Assembly (NCBI RefSeq): GCF_003721595.1
Contig: NZ_RJJR01000011.1
Coordinates: forward strand, 1 to 64,000
Reading direction: 5' to 3'
Source: Hanamia caeni
GTDB taxonomy: Bacteria > Bacteroidota > Bacteroidia > Chitinophagales > Chitinophagaceae
Length of the DNA stretch: 64,000 nucleotides
Part shown: piece after piece, positions 42,798 through 50,782 of the stretch
Numbering within the stretch: the first letter of the stretch is position 1
Layout of the letters: every line of letters starts with the position of its first letter
Translations under genes and position numbers: made by a program
The notes under the pieces: generated by a model
What the model was told of the DNA's origin: nothing
What the model saw: only the letters and a program-made list of their open reading frames with translations
Database searches by the model: none

Positions 42798-43912
42798 ACA
42801 TCCTCAAAAAACGTATCCGGATCTTTTGGATCATAAAATTCATTAATCCAGAAAATCGTATATAACTCTTCTTCTCCTGTGTTTTTAATATTATGCGTAA
42901 ACCAAACAGGCATATCCACATAAGCCGGCTCATTTCCATCGAGATGAAAATCTAATACTTGATCCGTTCCAATCCGGCGAAGCTGAATCAACGCTTTTCC
43001 TTTTATCACTGCAAACCTTTCTATTTTTCTTGTATGAAAATGGTTGCCTCTGGTAATTCCAGGGACCGTAGTTGAAAAAGAAACCTGGCCACCAACGTTC
43101 AATCGAATCACTTCCACAAAGGCGCCGCGCGGGTCAATGTTTTGTTTAAATTTCCTGGGAAAATAATTTTCAATATTCATATAACACCGGAACGTATTGA
43201 AAAGATTCACTTCAAAACGGTTATGCAAAGCGGGTATAACGCCCTTCTCCTGGTATTCATTTTTATAAAGCTCCAGTAAACGAAGAATTTCCGACACTTT
43301 GTATTCTGCCGTATGCGGAACTATTATTCCATCATTGCTTTTTTCATCTCTGACCTCTTTCAAAATCGAATCAACCAGTTCACCGACATAAATCAATTTT
43401 ACCTCTCCATCCATGTCAACCTTAGGTGTTTCACCATGTGACAACTGATGGCAAAATGTAGCGACAAATGAATTGTAGTACGGATGCCCGAACGGCCCAA
43501 ACACATTCGGAATCACCATTCCGGAAAACTTTCCGCCCGATTGTTTTGCCCACGCGCTCATCAGTTCACGTCCTTCTTTCTTCGATTTTCCATACAGATT
43601 GTCTCTTTCCTCCTGCGTGGAAGATGAAAAAATCACGTGTGCACGACTATTGGTTTTTTTCAGCGCGGCAATCAGTTTTCTTACAAGAGAAACATTGGTA
43701 TCATAAATCACCTGCGGATCATTGTGGCGATTCTTTGCAGCAAGATGAACAATTACATCACACTTGGCAACAAAATCAGCCATTTGATTTTCATCATCAA
43801 AAAATTCTTTCTGAAAATTTACTCTTTCAAATTCTTCGGGGAATAATCCAATCGTATTGTAAAGATGTTTCCCGATAAATCCGTTCTGCCCGGTGATACC
43901 TACTTTTTTCAT
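42782..43912 (-). CDS. capF: CapF: C4-reductase/cupin epimerase for UDP-L-FucNAc synthesis
   Basis: The 376-residue two-domain enzyme has an N-terminal SDR domain (GITGQNGFIGKHLYN, VIHLAAKNRHNDP, YGKSKKEGRELM with Y-x3-K) and a C-terminal cupin (~245-370: PRGAFVEVIRLNVGGQVSFSTTVPGITRGNHFHTRKIERFAVIKG) with zinc-binding histidines. In Staphylococcus aureus CapF reduces the 4-keto group of the CapE product to give UDP-N-acetyl-L-talosamine-type intermediates. Its C-terminus ends in a heptad repeat. Confidence 0.95.
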   Translation of the reverse strand: MKKVGITGQNGFIGKHLYNTIGLFPEEFERVNFQKEFFDDENQMADFVAKCDVIVHLAAKNRHNDPQVIYDTNVSLVRKLIAALKKTNSRAHVIFSSSTQEERDNLYGKSKKEGRELMSAWAKQSGGKFSGMVIPNVFGPFGHPYYNSFVATFCHQLSHGETPKVDMDGEVKLIYVGELVDSILKEVRDEKSNDGIIVPHTAEYKVSEILRLLELYKNEYQEKGVIPALHNRFEVNLFNTFRCYMNIENYFPRKFKQNIDPRGAFVEVIRLNVGGQVSFSTTVPGITRGNHFHTRKIERFAVIKGKALIQLRRIGTDQVLDFHLDGNEPAYVDMPVWFTHNIKNTGEEELYTIFWINEFYDPKDPDTFFEDVVVGG

Positions 43913-43967
43913 GAATTTATTATATTAAACAAGGGCTAAACAATTAGTGTGTGGTGTGAAAAACGAT

Positions 43968-44432
43968 TTACCACTTATACCACAAACTCTTGTCATACCT
44001 GAAATCGTCTTCCATCGATTCTTTCACAGTAAACGAAGAAAAAACCATGATTTTTGATTTGGGCTCCAACGATTGAAATCCGTTTGCATACCCCCCGGGA
44101 ACATACAATATTTGCGCTTGGGAAGCTGTTAAAATATATTCCTCAAATGGTAAATGTGAAGAAGGATTTTTCCAGTCGTCAGGCTTCGTCAGCACGATTT
44201 TAAAACTCCCTTCAATTACATAAAACCATTTTTCTTCGCGCTGATGCGCCTGCCATGCGCGAACCACTTCAATGCCGGCGGGCTCAATGACATAAAATCT
44301 TTTTGCTTTAGAAAGGTCGCAGTCATTGATAAAAGATATTTTTCCACGTGCGTCTGAATGCTGAGATCCGGTTATTAAAGACGCCCGATCAGAAGTGACT
44401 AGTAACTGGTAATTGGTAATTGGTTCGGCCAT
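43968..44432 (-). CDS. WxcM/FdtA-like cupin sugar isomerase
   Basis: The 154-residue single-domain cupin has GKISFINDCDLSKAKRFYVIEP, VRAWQAHQREEKWFYVIEGSFKIVL and ILYVPGGYANGFQSLEPKSKIMVFS, matching the WxcM C-terminal/FdtA group of 3,4-keto-isomerases and 3,5-epimerase-like proteins. It is not part of the standard CapEFG set, so it may act on another sugar of the repeat unit. The first ~12 residues (MAEPITNYQLLVTS) are encoded by heptad repeat units (AATTACC-AATTACC-AGTTACT-AGTCACT), and no later ATG exists before the conserved core. Confidence 0.85.
   Translation of the reverse strand: MAEPITNYQLLVTSDRASLITGSQHSDARGKISFINDCDLSKAKRFYVIEPAGIEVVRAWQAHQREEKWFYVIEGSFKIVLTKPDDWKNPSSHLPFEEYILTASQAQILYVPGGYANGFQSLEPKSKIMVFSSFTVKESMEDDFRYDKSLWYKW
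44394..44426. repeat. Heptad repeat inside the 5' end of the WxcM-like gene
   Basis: On the minus strand AATTACC-AATTACC-AGTTACT-AGTCACT-TCTGATC occupies codons ~4 to 14. Since seven is not divisible by three, gain or loss of one unit would shift the reading frame of the N-terminus. Confidence 0.75.
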
Positions 44433-44469
44433 TGTTAATAGTTGCAGACGTGACTGGTAAATATTCAGT

Positions 44470-44829
44470 TCAATTTTTTTCTTTTAAATATTTAATCAAT
44501 CCATTGAGCATCTTGCCTATTTTATCAGCATCTGTTATTAAATTCTGGAATCGCTGTAAAGTAAGGAACCCGAGATTTTTCGCTATTAAAAGTTGCGTAT
44601 CCGCCTCCTGCAGGCTTCCAAGTGCTATATACAGAAATTGAATAAATTCCTTGGCCGTTTGTCTTGCCGCACCCTCAGCTATATTGCTTGGCACAGAAAC
44701 CGCCGCCCTTCTCAATTGATTAGATAAACCAAATAATTCTTCTTTGGGAAAATTCCGGGTGATTTTATAAACTTCCGTCACAAACTCTACGCTTAATTTC
44801 CATGCGTCAAGATCCTTGTGCGTTCTCAT
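44470..44829 (-). CDS. Four-helix-bundle protein (23S rRNA intervening-sequence protein family), copy 2
   Basis: The 119-residue paralogue of the 42222-42593 product has MRTHKDLDAWKLSVEFVTEVYK, FPKEELFGLSNQLRRAAVSVPSNIAEGAARQTAKEFIQFLYIALGSLQEADTQ. The start, SIPSNIAEG/SVPSNIAEG core and length are conserved, but the rest has diverged, so the two are not a recent duplicate. It lies between capE and the WxcM-like gene and is bounded by heptad repeats. Function unknown. Confidence 0.9.
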   Translation of the reverse strand: MRTHKDLDAWKLSVEFVTEVYKITRNFPKEELFGLSNQLRRAAVSVPSNIAEGAARQTAKEFIQFLYIALGSLQEADTQLLIAKNLGFLTLQRFQNLITDADKIGKMLNGLIKYLKEKN

Positions 44830-44884
44830 AACTCAAAATTTAATTAGATCTTAAAATTTTCTAACTGAATCATGAAATTAAAAA

Positions 44885-44981
44885 ACCACCAATCCCCAAT
44901 CCCCAATCCCCAATCACCAATCACCAATCACTAATCACTAATCACCAGTCACCAATCACCAGTCACCACTCACCAATCACC
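44885..44981. repeat. Heptad-period G/T-rich repeat at the capE stop codon
   Basis: On the minus strand TGATTGG-TGAGTGG-TGACTGG-TGATTGG-TGACTGG-TGATTAG-TGATTAG-TGATTGG and further GGGGATT units follow. The TGA stop of capE is the first base triplet of the first unit. On the plus strand it reads CCAATCA/CCAATCC. Confidence 0.9.
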
Positions 44982-46014
44982 CCGGCATCTGCGGCACATC
45001 TTCTCCAAAAACCTCCTTCCGTATCAAGGGCAATGTCAGCAACAATTTCTTCACCCCTTCTACATCCAGTCTTTTTGTGTTGTGCGAATGATAGTCTTCT
45101 ACTTTTGAAACATCCGTTTCGCCTTCAGAAAAATAAAGATTGTAGTTGAGATTGCGATGGTCGGCGGGTACTCTGTAAAACTCACCCATGTCGTCCGCCT
45201 TCGCCATTTCTTCGCGCGTGCAAAGCGTTTCGTACAATTTTTCACCGTGGCGCGTACCGATGACTTTTATTTCAGTATCGGCTTTGCAAATTTCTTTGAT
45301 TGCCTGTGCCAAATCGCCGATAGTAGCCGCAGGGGCTTTATTTACAAATAAATCGCCCTGGTGCCCGTTTTCAAATGCAAACAGAACGAGCTCTACAGCA
45401 TCCGTAAGCGACATGAGAAAACGCGTCATTTTCGGGTCGGTAACGGTAATCGGGTTTCCCTCTTTTATCTGCCGCAGAAACAAAGGAATTACCGAACCGC
45501 GCGACGCCATTACGTTTCCGTAACGCGTAAGGCAAATTGTTGTTTCATTTTCAGGAACATTTCGTGAAGTAGCAATGGAGACTTTTTCCATCATCGCCTT
45601 GGAAATTCCCATCGCATTTATCGGATAAGCCGCTTTGTCGGTGCTGAGGCAAATTACTTTTTTTACATTGTTGGCAATAGCTGCGCGCAAAGTATTTTGC
45701 GTTCCTATCACGTTGGTGCGAACAGCTTCCATCGGGAAAAATTCACAGGAAGGAACTTGCTTTAATGCTGCAGCATTAAACACATAATCCACGCCGTGCA
45801 TGGCACCTTCGATACTGTTGTAATCGCGCACATCGCCGATATAAAATTTCAATTTCGGATTCTTCAGTTGATTGCGCATGTCGTCCTGCTTTTTTTCATC
45901 GCGGCTGAAAATGCGTATTTCTTTAAAATGATCAGTGTGAAGAAAACGGTGAAGTACTGCGTTACCAAAAGAACCCGTACCGCCGGTAATGAGAAGTGTT
46001 TTTTGTGTAAACAT
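44977..46014 (-). CDS. capE: CapE/FlaA1-type UDP-GlcNAc 4,6-dehydratase/5-epimerase
   Basis: The 345-residue soluble SDR enzyme has TLLITGGTGSFGNAVLHRFL (GxxGxxG), FNAAALKQVPSCEFFPMEAVRTNVIGTQN, the catalytic segment STDKAAYPINAMGISKAMMEK (M-x3-K in place of Y-x3-K) and RYGNVMASRGSVIPLF. CapE makes UDP-2-acetamido-2,6-dideoxy-beta-L-arabino-4-hexulose from UDP-GlcNAc, the first step to UDP-L-FucNAc. With capF and capG downstream the pathway is complete. Confidence 0.95.
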   Translation of the reverse strand: MFTQKTLLITGGTGSFGNAVLHRFLHTDHFKEIRIFSRDEKKQDDMRNQLKNPKLKFYIGDVRDYNSIEGAMHGVDYVFNAAALKQVPSCEFFPMEAVRTNVIGTQNTLRAAIANNVKKVICLSTDKAAYPINAMGISKAMMEKVSIATSRNVPENETTICLTRYGNVMASRGSVIPLFLRQIKEGNPITVTDPKMTRFLMSLTDAVELVLFAFENGHQGDLFVNKAPAATIGDLAQAIKEICKADTEIKVIGTRHGEKLYETLCTREEMAKADDMGEFYRVPADHRNLNYNLYFSEGETDVSKVEDYHSHNTKRLDVEGVKKLLLTLPLIRKEVFGEDVPQMPG

Positions 46015-46019
46015 TTTTG

Positions 46020-46061
46020 TTTTAAGGTAAAAGTGAAAAGTTTAAAGGTAAAAGTTATAAG
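46020..46061. repeat. Heptad-period repeat directly upstream of capE
   Basis: On the minus strand TTATAAC-TTTTACC-TTTAAAC-TTTTCAC-TTTTACC-TTAAAAC leads to AAAAATG, the capE start. The units are degenerate but the seven-base register is kept for six units. Confidence 0.65.
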
Positions 46062-46124
46062 ATATGGGAGTTACCAAATTGAAGAAGCTGAATTTAAACA
46101 AAAGGGGAAAGGACCGTCAATGTT

Positions 46125-46745
46125 TTACATAAGCGCCAGTACTTCATTTCTGATTTTTTGTTTTACTGTCTCCCATTTTAAATGTGACTCTCTGATAAGT
46201 ACAGGCCAATCTTCCAAGTCAACATCATCAAAATAAATCAGGCTTTTTATTAAATGGACTGTATTTGATTGCTTATACTTTTTTGCATAAAACGAAATCA
46301 TTTCTTTTATTGAGAAATGATTTAAGGCAAAATAAATATCAATAAAATCTTTTGAACGCTGGCCACTGATTGAAATAGCATTTAGTTTCATTGCTATTAT
46401 GTCTTGTGCAGATGTCAATCGAAATTCATTCTCATGGAAAAAAGGTCCGATATACGGATAAGTATGAGTTATGAAATCCACTTTTACTCCTGAAATTATT
46501 CTCTTCAAAGTTTGATTAGCAGTATATGTCAACTGAAATGAAAAATCGTTTATCAGTTTTTCTAATAAAACGTCAGCATCAAATTGCACATTGGTAAAAA
46601 GATCAACATCAATTGATTTTCGATGGCCATAATAAAGTGCAAGCGCCGTTCCTCCCACCAAAAAAAACTCCCTAATGTAAGGCTGAGGTTGTAGCGATTT
46701 TATGAGTTCCAAAGTTGAGGGCTCGATAGCCTCTTTGAATAGCAT
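46125..46745 (-). CDS. AbiEii-like nucleotidyltransferase toxin
   Basis: The 206-residue protein has the AbiEii/AbiGii motif FLVGGTALALYYGHRKSIDVDLF (GGTAL..GHR.S.D.DLF, the nucleotidyltransferase GS/DxD equivalent) and a later KVDFITH and LTSAQDIIAMKLNAI block with the conserved lysine. Members are toxins of type IV-like abortive-infection modules that modify tRNA or other targets. It overlaps the preceding 46700-47008 gene by 46 bp. It sits inside the polysaccharide locus but has no evident sugar role. Confidence 0.85.
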   Translation of the reverse strand: MLFKEAIEPSTLELIKSLQPQPYIREFFLVGGTALALYYGHRKSIDVDLFTNVQFDADVLLEKLINDFSFQLTYTANQTLKRIISGVKVDFITHTYPYIGPFFHENEFRLTSAQDIIAMKLNAISISGQRSKDFIDIYFALNHFSIKEMISFYAKKYKQSNTVHLIKSLIYFDDVDLEDWPVLIRESHLKWETVKQKIRNEVLALM

Positions 46746-47008
46746 CGGAATTCATTTTTAGGTTTATCAAAAAGGAGAGAGACGAAATTTAAAGTTTTAG
46801 GATCAAGATAAGCCAGGTTCTCCAAAATATTCACTACCCTATTTTTTCCATAATATCTAATGGTCACCTTAATTTCATCTATTGTGCCTAAAGAAAATAC
46901 CCGCTCAATTATCAAACGACTGTTTTTCTCTGGATCCAGCGAGGAAAAATCAACATCCCAAAAAAGTGTAGCATTAAAAAGGTTATTTATTTCATTTTTC
47001 TTACCCAT
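46700..47008 (-). CDS. DUF6922-like antitoxin partner of the AbiEii-type protein
   Basis: The 102-residue protein has LFNATLFWDVDFSSLDPEKNSRLIIERVFSLGTIDEIKVTIRYYGKNRVVNILENLAYLDPKTLNFVSLLFDKP..FRCYSK. This FWDVD/IIERV/YYG/LNFVS pattern is the DUF6922-type small protein often found just upstream of AbiEii-like nucleotidyltransferases. Its long overlap with the toxin gene supports a two-gene module. The antitoxin role is inferred from position. Confidence 0.75.
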   Translation of the reverse strand: MGKKNEINNLFNATLFWDVDFSSLDPEKNSRLIIERVFSLGTIDEIKVTIRYYGKNRVVNILENLAYLDPKTLNFVSLLFDKPKNEFRCYSKRLSSPQLWNS

Positions 47009-47117
47009 TTCAGTAAATTTTACATAATCTGTTGGAGCATCAATTTACAATTTCTCTTTTTGATGAATAAAATTATGTGATATTTTACGAAAGATAAAAA
47101 TACAAGAAACTCATAAT

Positions 47118-48206
47118 TCATACCTCCAGTAACGCTTCCACAATTCGCTCTGCCGTCTTTCCATCCCATAACTCCGGAATCTCACCTTTTTTCCATTCGC
47201 CTGAAAACAATTTTTCCATCGCTGGTTTAATAGCTTTGGGGTCAGTGCCTAATAATTCATTAGTGCCAATGTCGATAGTTTCAGGCCTTTCTGTATTATC
47301 ACGAAGCGTCATACACGGAATACCCATAACGGTTGTTTCTTCGGTAATGCCGCCGGAATCGGTGATAACGGCTTTTGCATGCTGAACAAGAAAATTAAAT
47401 TCAAGATACCCGAGCGGTTCAATGGTATGAAGATTAGGCGATTTTATTTCAAGATGGTCCAGGATTTTTGCGGTTCTCGGATGAACAGGAAAAACCAAGG
47501 GCAGGCCATGACTATTATCAATAATTTCGTTCAACAAATATTTTAGTTTTTGTTCTTCGTCCACATTCGCAGGGCGATGGAGCGTCATGACGAGGTATTG
47601 GCCTTCCTGCAGATTCAGTTCATCCCAAACCGGTGGTTTTGTAAAACGGGATTTATTTTTTAACAACGTATCAATCATTGTGTTTCCAACAAAAAAGATT
47701 TGCTCTTCTTTTATCCCGCCCTTACGCAAATTATCGTTAGCCGTTTGTGACGTCGTAAAAAAATAGTCGGTAATGGCATCTGTAACCATGCGATTAATTT
47801 CTTCGGGCATAGTAAGGTCGCCAGAGCGAATACCCCCTTCAACATGAGCTACTTTAATATTGTTCAATTTTTTTGCTGCAATCGAGCAAGCCATAGTGGA
47901 AGTAACATCTCCCACTACCATCACCAAATCGGGGCGATTTTCCATCAGCACTTTTTCATACCGCGTCATGATGGTAGCAGTTTGTTCTGCCTGGGTGCCA
48001 CTCCCCGCTTCAAGGTTGATATCCGGTTCGGGAATTCCAAGCTCTTCAAAGAAACTGCCGCTCATTTTTTTGTCGTAATGCTGTCCGGTATGAATCAGGC
48101 GGTAACTAATTTTCTTCCTCTCATCTTGTGCCTTTTTGATGGCTTCAATGATGGGAGCAATCTTCATAAAGTTGGGCCGGGCGCCGGCGATGAGATCTAT
48201 TTGCAT
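47118..48206 (-). CDS. wecB: Non-hydrolysing UDP-GlcNAc 2-epimerase (WecB-like)
   Basis: The 362-residue epimerase interconverts UDP-GlcNAc and UDP-ManNAc. Family blocks are [91 protein letters not shown] and [30 protein letters not shown]. One of three members of this family in the locus; it lacks the branch features of CapG or WbpI, so plain UDP-ManNAc formation is the best guess. A heptad repeat lies 13 bp upstream of its start. Confidence 0.9.
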   Translation of the reverse strand: MQIDLIAGARPNFMKIAPIIEAIKKAQDERKKISYRLIHTGQHYDKKMSGSFFEELGIPEPDINLEAGSGTQAEQTATIMTRYEKVLMENRPDLVMVVGDVTSTMACSIAAKKLNNIKVAHVEGGIRSGDLTMPEEINRMVTDAITDYFFTTSQTANDNLRKGGIKEEQIFFVGNTMIDTLLKNKSRFTKPPVWDELNLQEGQYLVMTLHRPANVDEEQKLKYLLNEIIDNSHGLPLVFPVHPRTAKILDHLEIKSPNLHTIEPLGYLEFNFLVQHAKAVITDSGGITEETTVMGIPCMTLRDNTERPETIDIGTNELLGTDPKAIKPAMEKLFSGEWKKGEIPELWDGKTAERIVEALLEV

Positions 48207-48218
48207 GGGGGAGAATAA

Positions 48219-48292
<74 letters not shown>

Positions 48293-48367
48293 ATTCTATT
48301 AATCCATAGTGAACGAAAAAATAAGACGAATTCTTATTTAAATGAGTAAACTATTTTTGTTTGCCGC

Positions 48368-48961
48368 TTATTTCTTATTAAATATCTGGAAAATTGTGAG
48401 AAAAATTACCTTGAAATATTCCTTCAAGCTTCGATTTTGAATGTACTTCATATTGAGTTGTATTTTGTGGGGCATAATTTGTTCCACATATACTTTTTCA
48501 GGATTAACAGCGCTGCCTAAGATTTTATTTTCTTCAGCATACTCTATAGATGCATAATCGGTTATGCCTGGACGAACACTCAACACCTTTAATTGTTCTG
48601 TGTTATATAAATTCACATACCGGCGTACTTCAGGGCGTGGTCCCACTACGCTCATTTCGCCCTTTAATACATTAAAAAGCTGAGGCAGTTCATCAATTTT
48701 AAATTTTCGAATAAACATTCCCATCTTAGTTGCTCTCGGATCTTTTTCACCAACGGTTATCAGCCCTTTTTTATCGGAGCCGATTCTCATGCTTCGAAAT
48801 TTGATTAAGTTAAAATCCACTCCGTTTCTCCCAACTCTCTGTTGCGTGAAAAATCCACCGCCTTTGCTCTCAATAATAATTAATAAGTAAATGATAACGA
48901 AAAAAGGCAATAACACAACCAGGCCGACAAAAGAAAACACTACGTCAAAGAAACGGATCAT
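48368..48961 (-). CDS. PglC-type initiating sugar-phosphate transferase
   Basis: The 197-residue monotopic phosphoglycosyl transferase has one N-terminal re-entrant membrane helix (VFSFVGLVVLLPFFVIIYLLIII), then GGGFFTQQRVGRNGVDFNLIKFRSM, DPRATKMGMFIRKFKIDELPQLFNVLKGEMSVVGPRPE (catalytic D-E pair and PRP motif) and VRPGITDYASIEY. It moves the first sugar phosphate to undecaprenyl phosphate. The short length puts it with PglC rather than WbaP. It overlaps the aminotransferase gene by 4 bp (ATGA). Confidence 0.93.
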   Translation of the reverse strand: MIRFFDVVFSFVGLVVLLPFFVIIYLLIIIESKGGGFFTQQRVGRNGVDFNLIKFRSMRIGSDKKGLITVGEKDPRATKMGMFIRKFKIDELPQLFNVLKGEMSVVGPRPEVRRYVNLYNTEQLKVLSVRPGITDYASIEYAEENKILGSAVNPEKVYVEQIMPHKIQLNMKYIQNRSLKEYFKVIFLTIFQIFNKK

Positions 48962-50178
48962 CTGTCGCCTGTGACTTTCAGATAAGACTCGATCACTGTT
49001 TCAATTATAAAGCGCACTTGCTCGTCAGTCAATTGGGGATAAATTGGCAGAGATATTTCGCAGGAAAAATTTTGATATGCCTGGGGATAATTTGCAATAT
49101 CATACCCCTGGTTTTTAAAAAAGCTTAGCATAGGCATTGGGATAAAATGGACATTTACGGCAACTTCTTTTTTTGAAATTTCATCGATAATTGCATCCCT
49201 CTCTTCTTCGGTGAGATTTTTAAAACGCAAAGCATAAATATGATAGGAACTTTCTTTTCCATTCATTTCTGATGGTGGTAAAATTGCCCAATCATATTTG
49301 GCGAAAGCATTGTTATAAGCCTGAAATACCTTTTTTCGGTGCTCTAAGAGCTGGGGATATTTTCGAATTTGAGCAAGCCCTATTGCAGCATTTACATCAG
49401 CCATATTAATTTTCATCCCAAAACCGGTAATATCATACCGCCAGCCGCCAGCCTTGCTTTTAGAAAATGCGTCTTTGGTTTGGCAATTTAAAGTCATGGT
49501 GCGCAACTCTTTATACAATTCGCTATTATCAAATGGATCTGGCAGATTCAGGCAAATAGCCCCCCCTTCTGCAGTAGTGATATTCTTTACGGCATGAAGT
49601 GAAAATATCGATACATCGGTTTCACCACCCGTTCTAATACCGGGTTGGTAAAAAGCACCCAGCGAATGAGCTGCATCATTTAGCACCAGGATTCTTCCTA
49701 ATTTTTCCTGCACGGGCGAAGTGGCACGAAAAGTCTTTTTTATTTTCTCGTCTTTTACAATTCTCATTATCTCATCATAATCGCAGGGGAAACCTGCAAT
49801 ATCCACGGGTATAATTGCTTTTGTTTTTGGAGTAATTGCTTTTTTGATTGCTTCCACTGAGATATTAAAATCTTCATTAGAATCAACCATGATGGGTATG
49901 GCACCGGCATGTAAGACAGCCAGCGCCGTTGCGCTGTAAGTGTAAGCCGGCACAATTACCTCATCTCCAGCTTGAACGCCCAACCATTTCAGCATCATAA
50001 TAGCACCGGACGTCCACGAGTTTACACACAACACTTCCTGTGCACCGGAAAAATCTTTTATTTCCTGCTCCAATGCTTTAACTTTTGGTCCTGTTGTTAT
50101 CCAACCCGATTTTAATGAATCAACTACTTCGTTGATTACACTATCGTCAATATAGGGAGGAGCAAAATTAATTTTCAT
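48958..50178 (-). CDS. DegT/DnrJ/EryC1 family sugar aminotransferase
   Basis: The 406-residue PLP enzyme has INFAPPYIDDSVINEVVDSLKSGWITTGPKV, VNSWTSGAIMMLKWLGVQAGDEVIVPAYTYSATALAVLHAGAIPIMVD, VLNDAAHSLGAFY and SLHAVKNITTAEGG, where the lysine is the expected PLP anchor. It should transfer an amino group to a keto nucleotide sugar. Coupling to the PglC-type transferase and a GNAT acetyltransferase suggests 4-amination in a bacillosamine-like route; 3-amination (WbpE role) is an alternative. Compared with typical members there is a ~20-residue insertion near 150 (VKDEKIKKTFRATSPVQEKLGRI). Confidence 0.9.
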   Translation of the reverse strand: MKINFAPPYIDDSVINEVVDSLKSGWITTGPKVKALEQEIKDFSGAQEVLCVNSWTSGAIMMLKWLGVQAGDEVIVPAYTYSATALAVLHAGAIPIMVDSNEDFNISVEAIKKAITPKTKAIIPVDIAGFPCDYDEIMRIVKDEKIKKTFRATSPVQEKLGRILVLNDAAHSLGAFYQPGIRTGGETDVSIFSLHAVKNITTAEGGAICLNLPDPFDNSELYKELRTMTLNCQTKDAFSKSKAGGWRYDITGFGMKINMADVNAAIGLAQIRKYPQLLEHRKKVFQAYNNAFAKYDWAILPPSEMNGKESSYHIYALRFKNLTEEERDAIIDEISKKEVAVNVHFIPMPMLSFFKNQGYDIANYPQAYQNFSCEISLPIYPQLTDEQVRFIIETVIESYLKVTGDR

Positions 50179-50182
50179 CTTA

Positions 50183-50782
50183 TTAATTTAATTTCTTTAT
50201 CATCCGATACATCTTTCTATTTGGATACGCAATAAAATCGTAAAACACTTCATAGGCTAAACTTTTATAAAAACCTATTGCCTTTTCATTATCATAAAAA
50301 TCAGTAGTGAGGGAAAGCTGGGCACAACCTTTGGCTTTCAAGGTTTCCTCAAGTTCAAGTAATAATTTTTTTCCTATGCCCTTACCCTGTCTTTTATCAG
50401 AAACACCTATTGATAAAAGTTCTGCATATTCGCCTTTGTCATTAGCAGATGCGTTTGTTTTCGAAAAATTTTTAAATAGTCTGATTAATGCAGAGGTCTT
50501 TGTAAAAAGCAACTCGATTCCGATAAATGAGAATTTAAAAAAGTTTTCTAAAATAAGATTCCTGTTAAAACTTTTTGATAAGGTAGTAGCAGCAGCAAAA
50601 CCATATAATTCTTCATCCTCATAAAATCCTATTAGGAGCCCTCTCTTATCTCTACGGACACAATCATAATATACTTTCAGAAAATGATCTCCAAGTTCAG
50701 TTAAGAAAAAATCCCGGAAGGAAGCTTTGTGAACTTTTACAAGTTCATTTATATCTTTTTCAGGCACAGTTTTTATATTCAT
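50183..50782 (-). CDS. GNAT-family N-acetyltransferase
   Basis: The 199-residue protein has a GNAT acetyl-CoA site LLSIGVSDKRQGKGIGKKLLLELEE (RQGKGIG = Q/RxxGxG/A) and the following NEKAIGFYKSLAYEVFYDF. It starts 1 bp inside the stop of the upstream glycosyltransferase and ends 4 bp from the aminotransferase, so it is well placed to acetylate an amino sugar (PglD-like step). The fold differs from hexapeptide PglD/WbpD, so the assignment is by context. Confidence 0.85.
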   Translation of the reverse strand: MNIKTVPEKDINELVKVHKASFRDFFLTELGDHFLKVYYDCVRRDKRGLLIGFYEDEELYGFAAATTLSKSFNRNLILENFFKFSFIGIELLFTKTSALIRLFKNFSKTNASANDKGEYAELLSIGVSDKRQGKGIGKKLLLELEETLKAKGCAQLSLTTDFYDNEKAIGFYKSLAYEVFYDFIAYPNRKMYRMIKKLN

